Below, piece by piece: positions 37,015 through 46,015 of a DNA stretch of 64,000 nt. Source of the stretch: JAKAWQ01 sp035509315 (lineage in GTDB: Bacteria; Pseudomonadota; Alphaproteobacteria; Acetobacterales; Acetobacteraceae); assembly GCA_035509315.1 (NCBI GenBank), contig DATJLS010000030.1:62001-126000 (forward strand), written 5' to 3'. The notes beneath the pieces are model-generated. The model saw nothing but the letters and a program-made list of their open reading frames with translations, had not been told where the DNA came from and searched no databases. Made by a program: the position numbers and the translations under genes. The first letter of the stretch is position 1, and each line of letters begins with the position of its first letter.

Positions 37015-38069
37015 TCCGGCCAGCCGGCCGGGAGCGTGATCGAGACCGAAGCCGGCCCCGGGGAGGTAATGATCTCGCCAATGCGAAAGACGCGTTCGCC
37101 CGCCGCCGTGAGCTCTGCCTCGGCCGCGTCGGCCTCCGCCGCGCCAACAACCAGCGCCATCCCGATCCCGCAATTGAAGACACGCAGCATTTCATCCCCC
37201 GCCACCTGGCCCGCGCGCGCGAGCCAGCCGAAGACGGGCGGCGCCGTCCAGGCGGAAGGGTCGAGACGGGCCGCTCTGCCTTCCGGCAGCACGCGCGGCA
37301 GATTGCCTGGCAGCCCGCCGCCGGTGATATGGGCGGCGGCCTTGAGGAGGCCCGTACGGGCGAGCGCCAGCACCGGGGCGACATAGAGGCGCGTCGGCGT
37401 CAGCAGCGTTTCCCCGAGCGTCCGGTCCGGATCGAAAGGGGCTGCGTCGTCCCAGCCGAGCCCGGCATTGGCGACGATGCGGCGGACGAGCGAAAAGCCG
37501 TTCGAATGCACGCCGCTCGCGGCGAGCCCGAGCACGATGTCGCCTGGCGTCACGCCCCGGGGCAGCAATTTTCCGCGCTCGACGGCGCCGACCGCGAAGC
37601 CGGCGAGATCATATTCGCCGGCCGCGTACATGCCCGGCATCTCCGCCGTCTCGCCGCCGATGAGCGCGCACCCTGCCTCCCGGCAGCCGGCGGCGATGCC
37701 GACGATCACCGCGGCCGCCTCCTCCGGCTTCAGCCGGCCGGTCGCGAAATAATCGAGGAAGAAGAGGGGCTCCGCGCCTTGCACGACGAGGTCGTTCACG
37801 CACATGGCGACGAGGTCGCGCCCGACCGTCTCATGCCGGCGGCAGGCATGGGCGATCATCAGCTTGGTGCCGACGCCATCGGTGGTGGCGAGCAGGATCG
37901 GGTCCGCATAGCCGGCGGCGCGCGCATCGAAGGCAGCGGCGAAGCCGCCGATCGCCCCGAGCACGCCGGGCCGCGCGGTCGAGGCGGCGAGCTTCCCGAT
38001 CGCCCCGACCAGGGCATCCCCGGCCGCGATATCCACGCCGGCGGCGCGATAGGTGGTGCCGTTGCTCAT
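37011..38069 (-). CDS. purM: Phosphoribosylformylglycinamidine cyclo-ligase
   Basis: A 352-residue AIR synthetase, fifth step of purine synthesis. YRAAGVDIAAGDALVGAIG, DGVGTKLMIA, CVNDLVVQGAEPLFFLDYFA (shown in part) and GGETAEMPGMYAAGEYDLAG are diagnostic. Start 38069 has GGAG 5 bases upstream. First gene of the purM-purN pair; divergent from the CDP-alcohol phosphatidyltransferase gene. Confidence 0.96.
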   Translation of the reverse strand: MSNGTTYRAAGVDIAAGDALVGAIGKLAASTARPGVLGAIGGFAAAFDARAAGYADPILLATTDGVGTKLMIAHACRRHETVGRDLVAMCVNDLVVQGAEPLFFLDYFATGRLKPEEAAAVIVGIAAGCREAGCALIGGETAEMPGMYAAGEYDLAGFAVGAVERGKLLPRGVTPGDIVLGLAASGVHSNGFSLVRRIVANAGLGWDDAAPFDPDRTLGETLLTPTRLYVAPVLALARTGLLKAAAHITGGGLPGNLPRVLPEGRAARLDPSAWTAPPVFGWLARAGQVAGDEMLRVFNCGIGMALVVGAAEADAAEAELTAAGERVFRIGEIITSPGPASVSITLPAGWPE

Positions 38070-38242
38070 TGTCTCCGTTAGGCTGGGCCTTGGGAACGCC
38101 GGACCGGGCGGAGCGCGGCTTCCGGCGTGGAGCGGATACAAGAGCCCGCAAAAAAATGCCATCGTGACGGCGAGCATGACGAACGAGGGTTTGTGCCGGA
38201 ACCGGAGAGGAAGGGGCCGCCGCAGGAGGAGAGCCGGGCGGA

Positions 38243-38806
38243 ATGGCTGATGGCTCGCGTGTCGCCGGCACGTCGCTCGGGCTTCTCACCCTGCCCAACG
38301 CAATCACGTTCGCCCGGCTTTGCACCGTGCCCCTCGCGGTGTGGCTGGTTCTGCGCCATGACCTCGCCGCCGCCTTCGGGCTTTTCCTGGTCGCGGGCGC
38401 GACCGATGCCGCGGATGGCTGGCTCGCCCGCCACGGCCGGTCGAGCGCCATCGGCGCGGTCCTTGATCCGGTGGCGGACAAGGCCCTCCTCGTCAGCATG
38501 TACGTGACCCTCGCCTCGGTCGGGGTGCTGCCGAGCTGGATCGCCATCCTGGTGGTTTTCCGCGATCTCCTCATCGTCGGCGGCGTGCTGCTGCTCGGCG
38601 TGGTGGGCCAGCCGGTGGCGATCCGGCCGCTCTTCATCTCCAAGGTGAACACGGTCCTGCAAATCCTGCTGGTTGCCGCGGCTCTCCTGCTGGCGGCCCT
38701 CGGCATGCCCACCCGCTGGCTGCTCATCCCCCTTCTCTGGGTGGTTGCGGCCAGCACCCTTGCCTCGGGTGCGGCCTATATCCGGCGCGCGGCATGGCCG
38801 CGATGA
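38243..38806 (+). CDS. CDP-alcohol phosphatidyltransferase (PgsA-like)
   Basis: A 187-residue inner-membrane enzyme with about five helices. The family motif reads DAADGWLARHGRSSAIGAVL followed by DPVADK, carrying the four aspartates that bind metal and CDP-diacylglycerol. Such proteins make phosphatidylglycerol phosphate or similar lipids. LTLPNAITFARLCTVPLAVW at the N-terminus is PgsA-like. The stop overlaps the next gene (ATGA). Whether it is the main PgsA cannot be told. Confidence 0.88.
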   Translation: MADGSRVAGTSLGLLTLPNAITFARLCTVPLAVWLVLRHDLAAAFGLFLVAGATDAADGWLARHGRSSAIGAVLDPVADKALLVSMYVTLASVGVLPSWIAILVVFRDLLIVGGVLLLGVVGQPVAIRPLFISKVNTVLQILLVAAALLLAALGMPTRWLLIPLLWVVAASTLASGAAYIRRAAWPR

Positions 38807-39996
38807 CCCCGCCGGGCTTCGGAGCGGCGCCGGACCTGAGGCAGACGGGATCGGACGCATCCGCGCCCATCGAGCCCGAGCTTCCCTTGCCGTTGCCAGC
38901 GGAGGAACGGAAAAGGCGGGCAACCCCGGTCCAGCGCTGGGCGCTCATTGCCGGCCTCGCCATTGCCGCGTGGCTCGTGATCTCGCTCTTTTCCTCGATC
39001 CTGCTGCCCTTCGTCGCCGCCGCCGGGATTGCCTATTTCCTCGACCCGCTGGCGCGCCAACTGGCGCGGGTCGGGTTTTCCCGTGCCGCCGCCGCGTTCG
39101 TCCTGATCATCGGCCTGATCGCCGTCGGGCTCCTGACCGTGCTGCTGCTCTATCCGCTGGTCGTGCAGCAGGTGGGCGTGCTGGCCGCGCGCCTGCCCGG
39201 CTACGTATCCGGCCTGGGAGATTTCGCGCAGAAGATCATCGCCGATCTGCAGAAAAGCTTCGGCCCGGAATTCATCAACGGCAAGCTGCAGGACCTGATC
39301 AGCAGCCAGGCCGGCGCCATCCTGAGCTTCGTCGCCCAGGCGCTGACACGGCTGATCACCGGCGGCGTCGCGCTCTTCAACGTCCTCTCGCTCGCCGTGG
39401 TGACACCGGTGGTCGCCTTCTATCTGCTGCGCGACTGGCCCCGCGTGGTGGCGCGGCTCGATTCGTGGCTTCCGCGCCGCTATGCCGTGGTACTGCGCGC
39501 GCAGGCGCACGAGGTGGACCGCATCCTCTCCGCCTGGCTTCGCGGCCAGCTGCTCTGCTGCCTCTTCCTCGCCGTATTCTACGCCGCCGGGCTTTCGCTG
39601 ATCGGGCTCGATCTCGGCCTGATCGTCGGGCTCGGCGCCGGCATCCTCTCCTTCATCCCCTATGTCGGCACGATCACGGGCGCGGCCCTTTCGGTCGGGC
39701 TGGCGCTGGCGCAATTCCCGCTCTGGTCGGGGCTGATCCGTGTGGCCGCGGTGTTCGTGGTCGGCAATCTCATCGAGAGCTACGTGATCTATCCGCGCTT
39801 TCTCGGCGATCGGGTCGAGCTGCACGCGGTCTGGGTGATTTTCGCCCTGTTCGCGGGCGGAGCGGCGTTCGGCTTCCTCGGCGTGCTGCTCGCCGTGCCG
39901 GTGACGGCGGTGATCGGCGTGCTCACCCGCTTCTGGCTGCGCCGCTACCTGCAAAGCCCGCTCTATCTCGACCCTCCGGTGGAACCTGAACGATAG
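38803..39996 (+). CDS. AI-2E family transporter (YdiK/PerM-like permease)
   Basis: A 397-residue membrane protein with about eight helices of the PF01594 family. Helices near 45-100, the long amphipathic middle and the C-terminal LSFIPYVGTITGAALSVGLA, with GNLIESYVIYPRFLGDRVEL, are typical. Substrate is uncertain; family members have been linked to autoinducer export or Na+/H+ exchange. It lies in the conserved purM...hdaA-ppk string. ATG at 38794 is an alternative start. The TAG stop begins a repeat. Confidence 0.88.
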   Translation: MTPPGFGAAPDLRQTGSDASAPIEPELPLPLPAEERKRRATPVQRWALIAGLAIAAWLVISLFSSILLPFVAAAGIAYFLDPLARQLARVGFSRAAAAFVLIIGLIAVGLLTVLLLYPLVVQQVGVLAARLPGYVSGLGDFAQKIIADLQKSFGPEFINGKLQDLISSQAGAILSFVAQALTRLITGGVALFNVLSLAVVTPVVAFYLLRDWPRVVARLDSWLPRRYAVVLRAQAHEVDRILSAWLRGQLLCCLFLAVFYAAGLSLIGLDLGLIVGLGAGILSFIPYVGTITGAALSVGLALAQFPLWSGLIRVAAVFVVGNLIESYVIYPRFLGDRVELHAVWVIFALFAGGAAFGFLGVLLAVPVTAVIGVLTRFWLRRYLQSPLYLDPPVEPER

Positions 39997-40110
39997 AGCG
40001 TGATGATTTCGGATCGTCACGCTCCGGCTTTGCTTTCTCGATCAATGTCATGGCTCTGGCGGGATCTCGCAGCGATCCGCCAGAGCCATATTGATCTGCC
40101 ATATTGATCT
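39994..40110. repeat. Family C intergenic repeat
   Basis: Starts TAGAGCGTGATGATTTCGG (the TAG is the stop of the AI-2E permease), passes the hairpin CGTGATGA...TCGTCACG, then CTTTCTCGATCAATGTCATG and ends CCAGAGCCATATTGATCT. The terminal block is duplicated in tandem (40085-40097 and 40098-40110, GCCATATTGATCT), ending one base before the hdaA start codon. Confidence 0.75.
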
Positions 40111-40111
40111 C

Positions 40112-40816
40112 ATGCGACCCCGCCAGCTGCCCCTGCCCTTCCGCCATGACCCGGATTTCTCGCCCGCCGATTTCATCGCCGCCCCGGCGAACGAGGCGGC
40201 GCGATGCTGGCTGGAACGGCCTGCCGACTGGCCACAGGGCCGGCTCGCGCTTTGGGGCGAGGCGGGCGTGGGAAAATCCCATCTGCTGCACATCTGGGCG
40301 CGCAATGCGGCGGCGACAGTGCTTTCCGGGCCGGCGCTGCGCGGCCTGTTGCCGGCGCCGCGCGCTTCGGTCGCGGTGGATGACGCCGATCTCGCGGCGG
40401 AGGAGGCATCGCTGCTCCATCTCCTCAATGCCGCCCGCGAGGCGGGCGTCACGCTGCTGCTGGCGGGGCGCGAGCCGCCGGCGCGCTGGAACGTACGGCT
40501 GCCGGACCTGGCGAGCCGGCTCGCCTCCGTCCATGCGGTTCCCCTGACGGCGCCGGACGAGGCGCTGCTCAGCGTGATCTTCGCCCGCCTTCTTTCGGCC
40601 CGCCAGCTCGTGCTGGCGCCCGCGCTGCAGGAATGGCTCCTGGCCCGGCTGCCGCGGCATCCCGCGGCTCTGGCCGAGGCCGTCGCCCGGCTCGATCACG
40701 CCTCGCTCGCGGCCGGCCGCCGCGTCGGGCGGCAGATGGCGGTCGCGGCCCTCGATTCATTCCTGAATGATGACGATTTGATGCCGTTCTCCCCAGCCTC
40801 CCCTTCCCTCCTGTAG
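40112..40816 (+). CDS. hdaA: DnaA-related chromosomal replication regulator HdaA
   Basis: A 234-residue single AAA+ domain protein similar to DnaA domain III. A clamp-binding-like QLPLPF motif sits at residues 5-10. Walker A is LWGEAGVGKSHLLHIWA, Walker B is VAVDDAD. HdaA works with the sliding clamp to inactivate DnaA-ATP after initiation. Start 40112 directly follows a repeat and has no strong ribosome site. The order hdaA-ppk-ppx is common in alphaproteobacteria. Confidence 0.92.
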   Translation: MRPRQLPLPFRHDPDFSPADFIAAPANEAARCWLERPADWPQGRLALWGEAGVGKSHLLHIWARNAAATVLSGPALRGLLPAPRASVAVDDADLAAEEASLLHLLNAAREAGVTLLLAGREPPARWNVRLPDLASRLASVHAVPLTAPDEALLSVIFARLLSARQLVLAPALQEWLLARLPRHPAALAEAVARLDHASLAAGRRVGRQMAVAALDSFLNDDDLMPFSPASPSLL

Positions 40817-40844
40817 GATCGTCGCGAAAGGCGAAGGAAATCCC

Positions 40845-43091
40845 ATGAGCAGCGCTTCTCTTCGCGAACTCGACCAGACGCCGCCGGCGCCCGGCCGGCC
40901 GGTTCCCTCGGCCGTTCCGCCTGCCGGGGAGCCGCTGGCTGCTCCCGCGATCGACCCCGCGAGCCCGGAGCGGTTCATCAACCGCGAGCTCTCCTGGCTC
41001 GATTTCAATCGCCGCGTGGTGGAGGAGGCCGAGAACCGGCGCCATCCCCTGCTCGAGCGGCTGCGCTTCGTCTCGATCAGCGCCTCCAACCTCGACGAGT
41101 TTTTCTCGGTGCGCGTCGCCGGCCTGATCGGCCAGGCCAAGGCCGGGGTGGCCGCGCTCTCGCCCGACGGGCGCACCCCCGCCCAGCAGCTGGCCGAGAT
41201 CGGCGTGCGCGCGCGGGCGCTGATGGTCGATCAAAACCGCGTCTGGTCGAGCCTGCGCGAGGAGCTCGAAGCCGCGGGCCTCATCGTCCTCGAGACGGGG
41301 CAGATCTCGGCGGCCGATCGCGCCTGGCTCGAAACCTGGTTCATGGAGCGCGTCTTTCCGGTGCTGACGCCGCTCGCGATCGACCCGGCGCACCCCTTTC
41401 CCTTCATCCCCAACATGGGCCTCGTGCTCGCGCTCAGGCTGGTGCGCGAGGCCGATCAGTACGGCATGCGCGGGCTCGTGCCGCTGCCCGCCCAGATCGA
41501 GCGTTTCGTCCGCCTGCCGTCAGGTGCGGGCGAACCGATCCGATTCGTCATGCTCGAGGAGCTGGTTGATCTCTTCCTCGATCGTCTCTTCCCCGGCTTC
41601 CATCGCCTCGGCAGCGGCCTCTTCCGCCTCATCCGCGACACCGACGTGGAGTTCGAGGAAGAGGCCGAGGATCTGGTGCGCTCGTACGAAAGCGCCCTCA
41701 AGCGCCGCCGGCGCGGTGTCGCCATCCATCTCTCCGTCGCCGCGGCGATGCCGGACGATCTGCGCACATTGGTCGCCGATGCGCTCGGCGTGCCGGCGGA
41801 GGACGTGTTCGTCCAGCCCGGCATGCTGGGGCTTGCCGATCTGCGCGCGCTCATCATCGATGATCGCCCGGACCTTCAGTTCCCGCCCTTCACGCCCCGT
41901 TTCCCCGAGCGCATCCGCGATTTCGGGGGTGATTGCTTCGCCGCGATCCGCGCCAAGGACATCATCGTCCATCACCCGTTCGAGAGCTTCGACGTGGTGG
42001 TGCAATTCCTGCGCGAGGCGGCGGCGGACCCGAACGTGGTCGCGGTCAAGCAGACCCTCTATCGCACGACGCGGGACAGCCCGATCGTCAAAGCGCTGAT
42101 CGAGGCCGCGGAGGCCGGCAAGTCCGTTACCGCCATGGTCGAGCTCAAGGCCCGCTTCGACGAGGAGATCAATATCCGCCTCGCGCGGAGCCTGGAGGCG
42201 GCGGGCGTGCAGGTGGTCTACGGCATCCCCGGCCTCAAGACCCACGCCAAGCTCTCCTTCGTGGTGCGCCGGGAGGGCAGCGGCATGCGCGCCTATGCGC
42301 ATTTCGGCACCGGCAATTATCATCCGATCACCGCGCGCATCTATACCGACCTCAGCTTCTTCACCTGCGAGCCGGAGCTCACGCGCGATGCGGCGCGGCT
42401 CTTCAACTACATGACCGGCTATGCCGAGCCGGAGCGGATGGAGGCGGTTGCGTTCTCCCCGCTCACCACACGCTTGCGGCTCGAGGAGCTGATCGAGCGC
42501 GAGATCGGCTTCGCCCGCGAGGGCAAGCCGGCGGGCATCTGGCTCAAGATGAACAGCCTCGTGGACGAGAAGCTGATCGACCACCTCTATGCCGCTTCTG
42601 CCGCCGGGGTGAAGGTGATGGCGGTCGTCCGCGGGATCTGCTGCCTGCGCCCCGGAGTGCCTGGGCTTTCCACCAATATCCGGGTGAAGTCGATCGTCGG
42701 GCGGTTCCTCGAACATGGGCGGATCTGCGTCTTCGGCAATGGTCATTCATTGCCCTCGCGCAGGGCGCTCGTCTTCATCAGCAGCGCCGACTGGATGACG
42801 CGCAACATGGACTGGCGGATCGAGACGCTGGTGCCGATCCACAATCCCACCGTTCACGCGCAGGTGCTGGACCAGATCATGGTCGTGAACCTGCGCGATA
42901 CCGTGCAATCCTGGGAGCTTGGGCCGGATGCAACCTGGCGGCGGCTCGATCCCGGACGCAAGCCGGTTTCGGCGCACGAGTATTTCATGACCAACCCTTC
43001 GCTCTCCGGGCGCGGCTCGGCCTTGCACGGTCCCTTGACGCACGGATCGCAACCTTCGGCGCGCCGGCAGGACCGGGTGAGCCAGGACTGA
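40845..43091 (+). CDS. ppk: Polyphosphate kinase 1
   Basis: A 748-residue enzyme that polymerises ATP gamma-phosphate into polyphosphate. RFINRELSWLDFNRRVVEEA, FFSVRVAGL, and the catalytic HAKLSFVVRREG and YAHFGTGNYHPITARIYTDL regions with the two conserved histidines are present. An Ala/Pro-rich N-terminal 40 residues precede the core. GAAGGA lies 8 bases before the ATG. ppx follows after 3 bases, so synthesis and breakdown of polyphosphate are co-expressed. Confidence 0.97.
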   Translation: MSSASLRELDQTPPAPGRPVPSAVPPAGEPLAAPAIDPASPERFINRELSWLDFNRRVVEEAENRRHPLLERLRFVSISASNLDEFFSVRVAGLIGQAKAGVAALSPDGRTPAQQLAEIGVRARALMVDQNRVWSSLREELEAAGLIVLETGQISAADRAWLETWFMERVFPVLTPLAIDPAHPFPFIPNMGLVLALRLVREADQYGMRGLVPLPAQIERFVRLPSGAGEPIRFVMLEELVDLFLDRLFPGFHRLGSGLFRLIRDTDVEFEEEAEDLVRSYESALKRRRRGVAIHLSVAAAMPDDLRTLVADALGVPAEDVFVQPGMLGLADLRALIIDDRPDLQFPPFTPRFPERIRDFGGDCFAAIRAKDIIVHHPFESFDVVVQFLREAAADPNVVAVKQTLYRTTRDSPIVKALIEAAEAGKSVTAMVELKARFDEEINIRLARSLEAAGVQVVYGIPGLKTHAKLSFVVRREGSGMRAYAHFGTGNYHPITARIYTDLSFFTCEPELTRDAARLFNYMTGYAEPERMEAVAFSPLTTRLRLEELIEREIGFAREGKPAGIWLKMNSLVDEKLIDHLYAASAAGVKVMAVVRGICCLRPGVPGLSTNIRVKSIVGRFLEHGRICVFGNGHSLPSRRALVFISSADWMTRNMDWRIETLVPIHNPTVHAQVLDQIMVVNLRDTVQSWELGPDATWRRLDPGRKPVSAHEYFMTNPSLSGRGSALHGPLTHGSQPSARRQDRVSQD

Positions 43092-43094
43092 GCC

Positions 43095-44639
43095 GTGGCC
43101 CACGATATTTCCGCCTCCCTCTACGATCTGGACCGCCCGCTGCGGCTCAGCCGCGCGCATGAGTCCAGGGAACGTCTCGCGGTCGTCGATCTCGGCTCGA
43201 ACTCGGTGCGGCTCGTCGTCTTCCAGGGGCACGGGCGCAATCCCCTCGCGATCGTCAATGAAAAGGCGGTGATCCGTCTTGGCCGCGGGCTCGAGGCGAG
43301 CGGCCGGCTCGATCCCGGCGCGGCGGCCCAGGCGATGACCGTCATGCACCGCTATCGCGCGATCGTCGCCGCCATGGGCGCCTCACCGTTCGAGGTGCTG
43401 GCGACCTCGGCGGTGCGTGACGCGGTGGACGGGCGCCAGTTCATCGCCCGCCTCGCCGCGCGCATGCCCGACATGCCGATCCGCATTCTTTCCGGCGAGG
43501 AAGAGGCGCAGCTTTCCGCCGCCGGCGTACTGTGCGGCATCCCGACCGCGGATGGAGTGCTCGCCGATGTCGGCGGCGGCTCGCTCGAGCTTGTCCGCCT
43601 CGATCACGGGCGGGCGGGCGAGGCCGCGACCTTGCGGCTGGGGGTGATCCGGCTCGCCGAGCGCGCCAACGGCGATGTGCTGCGCGCCCGCGCGGTCGTG
43701 GACAGCGATCTCACCGGCGTGCGCTGGCTCGCCGACGGCGCGGGCCGCGACCTCTATCTCGTGGGCGGCACCTTCCGGGCGCTGGCGCGCATCCACATCG
43801 CCCAGACGAGCTATCCGCTCGCCATGGTGCACCATTATACGCTGGGCCGGGACGAGGCGCGCGACCTCACGGGCGTGATCGCCGCCGCCTCCCAGCGTGC
43901 GCTCGAGCGTCTTCCAGGCGCGCCGCGCCGCCGGCTGGAAGATCTGCCCTTCGCGGCGGTGACGCTGCGGCGCCTCCTGCGCATGACCGCGGCGGCGCGC
44001 GTCGTGTTCTCGGCCAACGGAATGCGCGAGGGGTGGTTCATGCGCCATGTGCCCGAAGAGGTGCGGGGGGAAGACCCGCTCCTCGCCGCGGCGCGCGAAT
44101 ATGGCGACCGGCTCGGCCGGGACCCGGGTCTCGCGCCCGCGCTGGTGGCCTGGACCAGCCCCCTCTTCCCGGACGAACCGGAGGCGGCGGCAAGGCTCCG
44201 CGAAGCGGCCTGCTGGATGAGCGATATCGGCAGCCGCGACCATCCGGAATATCGCGCCGAGCAGACATTCCTTCGCGTGCTGCGCCAGCCGGGGATCGGT
44301 CTCGACCATCACGCGCGTGCCTTTCTCGCCATGGTGATCGCGCTCCGCTACGAGGCGGACCGCAGCGCTGGCTTCCTTGCGCCGGTGCGCTCCCTGCTCG
44401 ACATGAGCTCGGCCAATCGCGCCGAAGCGCTCGGCATCGCGCTCCGCCTCGCCTACACGCTCTCGGCCGGAACGCCCGCGCTGCTCGCCGGCACCTCGAT
44501 CTCTCTCGAAGGATCGCGCCTTGTGCTCCGCCTTTCCGAAGGCACCGGCGTCTTCGCCGGGGAAGGCGTGATCCGGCGGCTGGACCGTCTGGCACAGGTC
44601 CTGGGACGGGAAGCCGTCACCGAGCTGATGCAGGAATAG
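43095..44639 (+). CDS. ppx: Exopolyphosphatase / pppGpp phosphohydrolase (Ppx/GppA family)
   Basis: A 514-residue ASKHA-fold phosphatase. VVDLGSNSVRLVVF, TSAVRDAVDG, ILSGEEEAQLSAAG and LADVGGGSLELVRLD are the phosphate-binding segments, and the C-terminal helical region resembles the HD-like domain of Ppx. GTG start three bases after ppk. It may degrade polyphosphate, convert pppGpp to ppGpp, or both. The TAG stop is the first three bases of a family C repeat. Confidence 0.94.
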   Translation: MAHDISASLYDLDRPLRLSRAHESRERLAVVDLGSNSVRLVVFQGHGRNPLAIVNEKAVIRLGRGLEASGRLDPGAAAQAMTVMHRYRAIVAAMGASPFEVLATSAVRDAVDGRQFIARLAARMPDMPIRILSGEEEAQLSAAGVLCGIPTADGVLADVGGGSLELVRLDHGRAGEAATLRLGVIRLAERANGDVLRARAVVDSDLTGVRWLADGAGRDLYLVGGTFRALARIHIAQTSYPLAMVHHYTLGRDEARDLTGVIAAASQRALERLPGAPRRRLEDLPFAAVTLRRLLRMTAAARVVFSANGMREGWFMRHVPEEVRGEDPLLAAAREYGDRLGRDPGLAPALVAWTSPLFPDEPEAAARLREAACWMSDIGSRDHPEYRAEQTFLRVLRQPGIGLDHHARAFLAMVIALRYEADRSAGFLAPVRSLLDMSSANRAEALGIALRLAYTLSAGTPALLAGTSISLEGSRLVLRLSEGTGVFAGEGVIRRLDRLAQVLGREAVTELMQE

Positions 44640-44742
44640 ATCAATATGGTTTCCGGTGGATAACCGAAGCGATCCGCCAAAGACATGAAATAGATCGAGA
44701 AAGCAAAGCGAGAACGTGACGATTTTTGGTCATCACGCTCTC
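44637..44742. repeat. Family C intergenic repeat
   Basis: Starts TAGATCAATATGGTTTCCGG, containing the ppx stop, and ends with the hairpin CGTGACGATTTTTGGTCATCACGCTCT (arms GTGAC/GTCAT...). It matches in opposite orientation the copy at 39994-40110. Confidence 0.72.
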
Positions 44743-44769
44743 GGAAGACAAGAACCTGCCGCCCCCCCT

Positions 44770-44791
44770 GGCTATCTCCCGGCTATCTGCC
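44770..44791. repeat. 11-bp tandem duplication
   Basis: GGCTATCTCCC is followed by GGCTATCTGCC, one mismatch, in the spacer before the amidohydrolase gene. Confidence 0.6.
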
Positions 44792-44881
44792 TTGGCCACC
44801 CCTTGGCCCGACCCTTCACCATCGGCGATCCTCCATCGCGCGCCCGGAGAGTCCATGGGCGCGTGAAGAAGGGCGAAGCGG

Positions 44882-46006
44882 ATGCATGACTTGCTGCTGC
44901 GTGGCGGGCGGGTGATCGATCCCGAACAGAATCACGATGCGATTGTCGATATCGCCTTCGTTGAAGGCAAGGTCTCGGCGATCGGGCAGGATCTCGGGGC
45001 GGCGAAGGAGGTGCGCGACGTTTCCGGCCGCATCGTCGTGCCCGGGCTGATCGATCTGCACACGCATGTCTATTGGGGCGGCACGTCGCTCAGCGTCGAT
45101 CCTGACGCTTATGCGAAGCCGCTCGGCATCACCACGCTCATCGATGCCGGCTCGGCCGGCGCGGGCAATATCGCCGGGTTCCGCCGCCACGTGATCGAGC
45201 GGGCGGAGGTGCGCATCCGCCCGTTCCTGCATATCTCCTTTCCCGGCATCTTCGCGTTCAGCCGCTATTTCATGGTGGGTGAATCGGCCGATCTTCGCTT
45301 GCTCGATCCGCGCGCCTGCCTCGATGCGGCACGCGAGCACGAAGACATCGTGGTGGGGATCAAGGTTCGGCTCGGCCGCACCGGCTCCGGCACATCCGGA
45401 ATCGGGCCGATGGATATCGCGCTCGAAGTGGCCGGCGCCGCCGGCCTGCCCCTGATGACGCATCTCGATTATCCGCCGCCTTCGCGGAGCGAGGTGATGG
45501 CGCGCCTGCGTCCCGGCGATATCCTGACCCATTGCTTCCGGCCCTGGCCGAATGCGCCAGTGGCACCCGATCAGACCGTGCAGGCGGACGTGATCGCAGC
45601 ACGCCGGCGCGGCGTGATCTTCGATATCGGCCACGGGCAGGGTTCGTTCGGCTTCGCCACCGCGATGGCGATGCTGAAGCACGGCTTCCTGCCCGATGTC
45701 ATTTCCTCGGACGTGCACGTGCTTTCGATCGATGGTCCGGCCTTCAATCTGCTCGAGACGATGTCGAAATTCCTCCATCTCGGCACGCCGCTCACCGAGA
45801 TCATCCGCGCCGTGACGATCAATGCCGCCCGCGCGGCACGCCTTGGGGATCGCGGCACGCTCGCGCCCGGCCTGCTCGGCGATGCGACGGTGCTCGAGAT
45901 CGAAGGCGGCCGCTTCCGCTTCACCGATGTGCTCGGCGAGACGTTCGAGGGGGAAAAGCGCTTCGCCTGCCGTGGGGCGGTGCTGGGCGGACGCTGGTGG
46001 AGCTGA
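44882..46006 (+). CDS. Amidohydrolase/deacetylase family metallohydrolase
   Basis: A 374-residue TIM-barrel metal enzyme similar to dihydroorotase-like amidohydrolases of the EF0837 group. The metal-binding H60xH62 is in PGLIDLHTHVYWGG, a carboxylated-lysine candidate in VGIKVRLGR, a histidine in LMTHLDYPPP and LTHCFRP, and the final aspartate in SSDVHV. N- and C-terminal beta domains flank the barrel. Substrate unknown; relatives act on acetylated amino acids or hydantoin-like rings. Monocistronic. Confidence 0.87.
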   Translation: MHDLLLRGGRVIDPEQNHDAIVDIAFVEGKVSAIGQDLGAAKEVRDVSGRIVVPGLIDLHTHVYWGGTSLSVDPDAYAKPLGITTLIDAGSAGAGNIAGFRRHVIERAEVRIRPFLHISFPGIFAFSRYFMVGESADLRLLDPRACLDAAREHEDIVVGIKVRLGRTGSGTSGIGPMDIALEVAGAAGLPLMTHLDYPPPSRSEVMARLRPGDILTHCFRPWPNAPVAPDQTVQADVIAARRRGVIFDIGHGQGSFGFATAMAMLKHGFLPDVISSDVHVLSIDGPAFNLLETMSKFLHLGTPLTEIIRAVTINAARAARLGDRGTLAPGLLGDATVLEIEGGRFRFTDVLGETFEGEKRFACRGAVLGGRWWS

Positions 46007-46015
46007 GATCGAAAG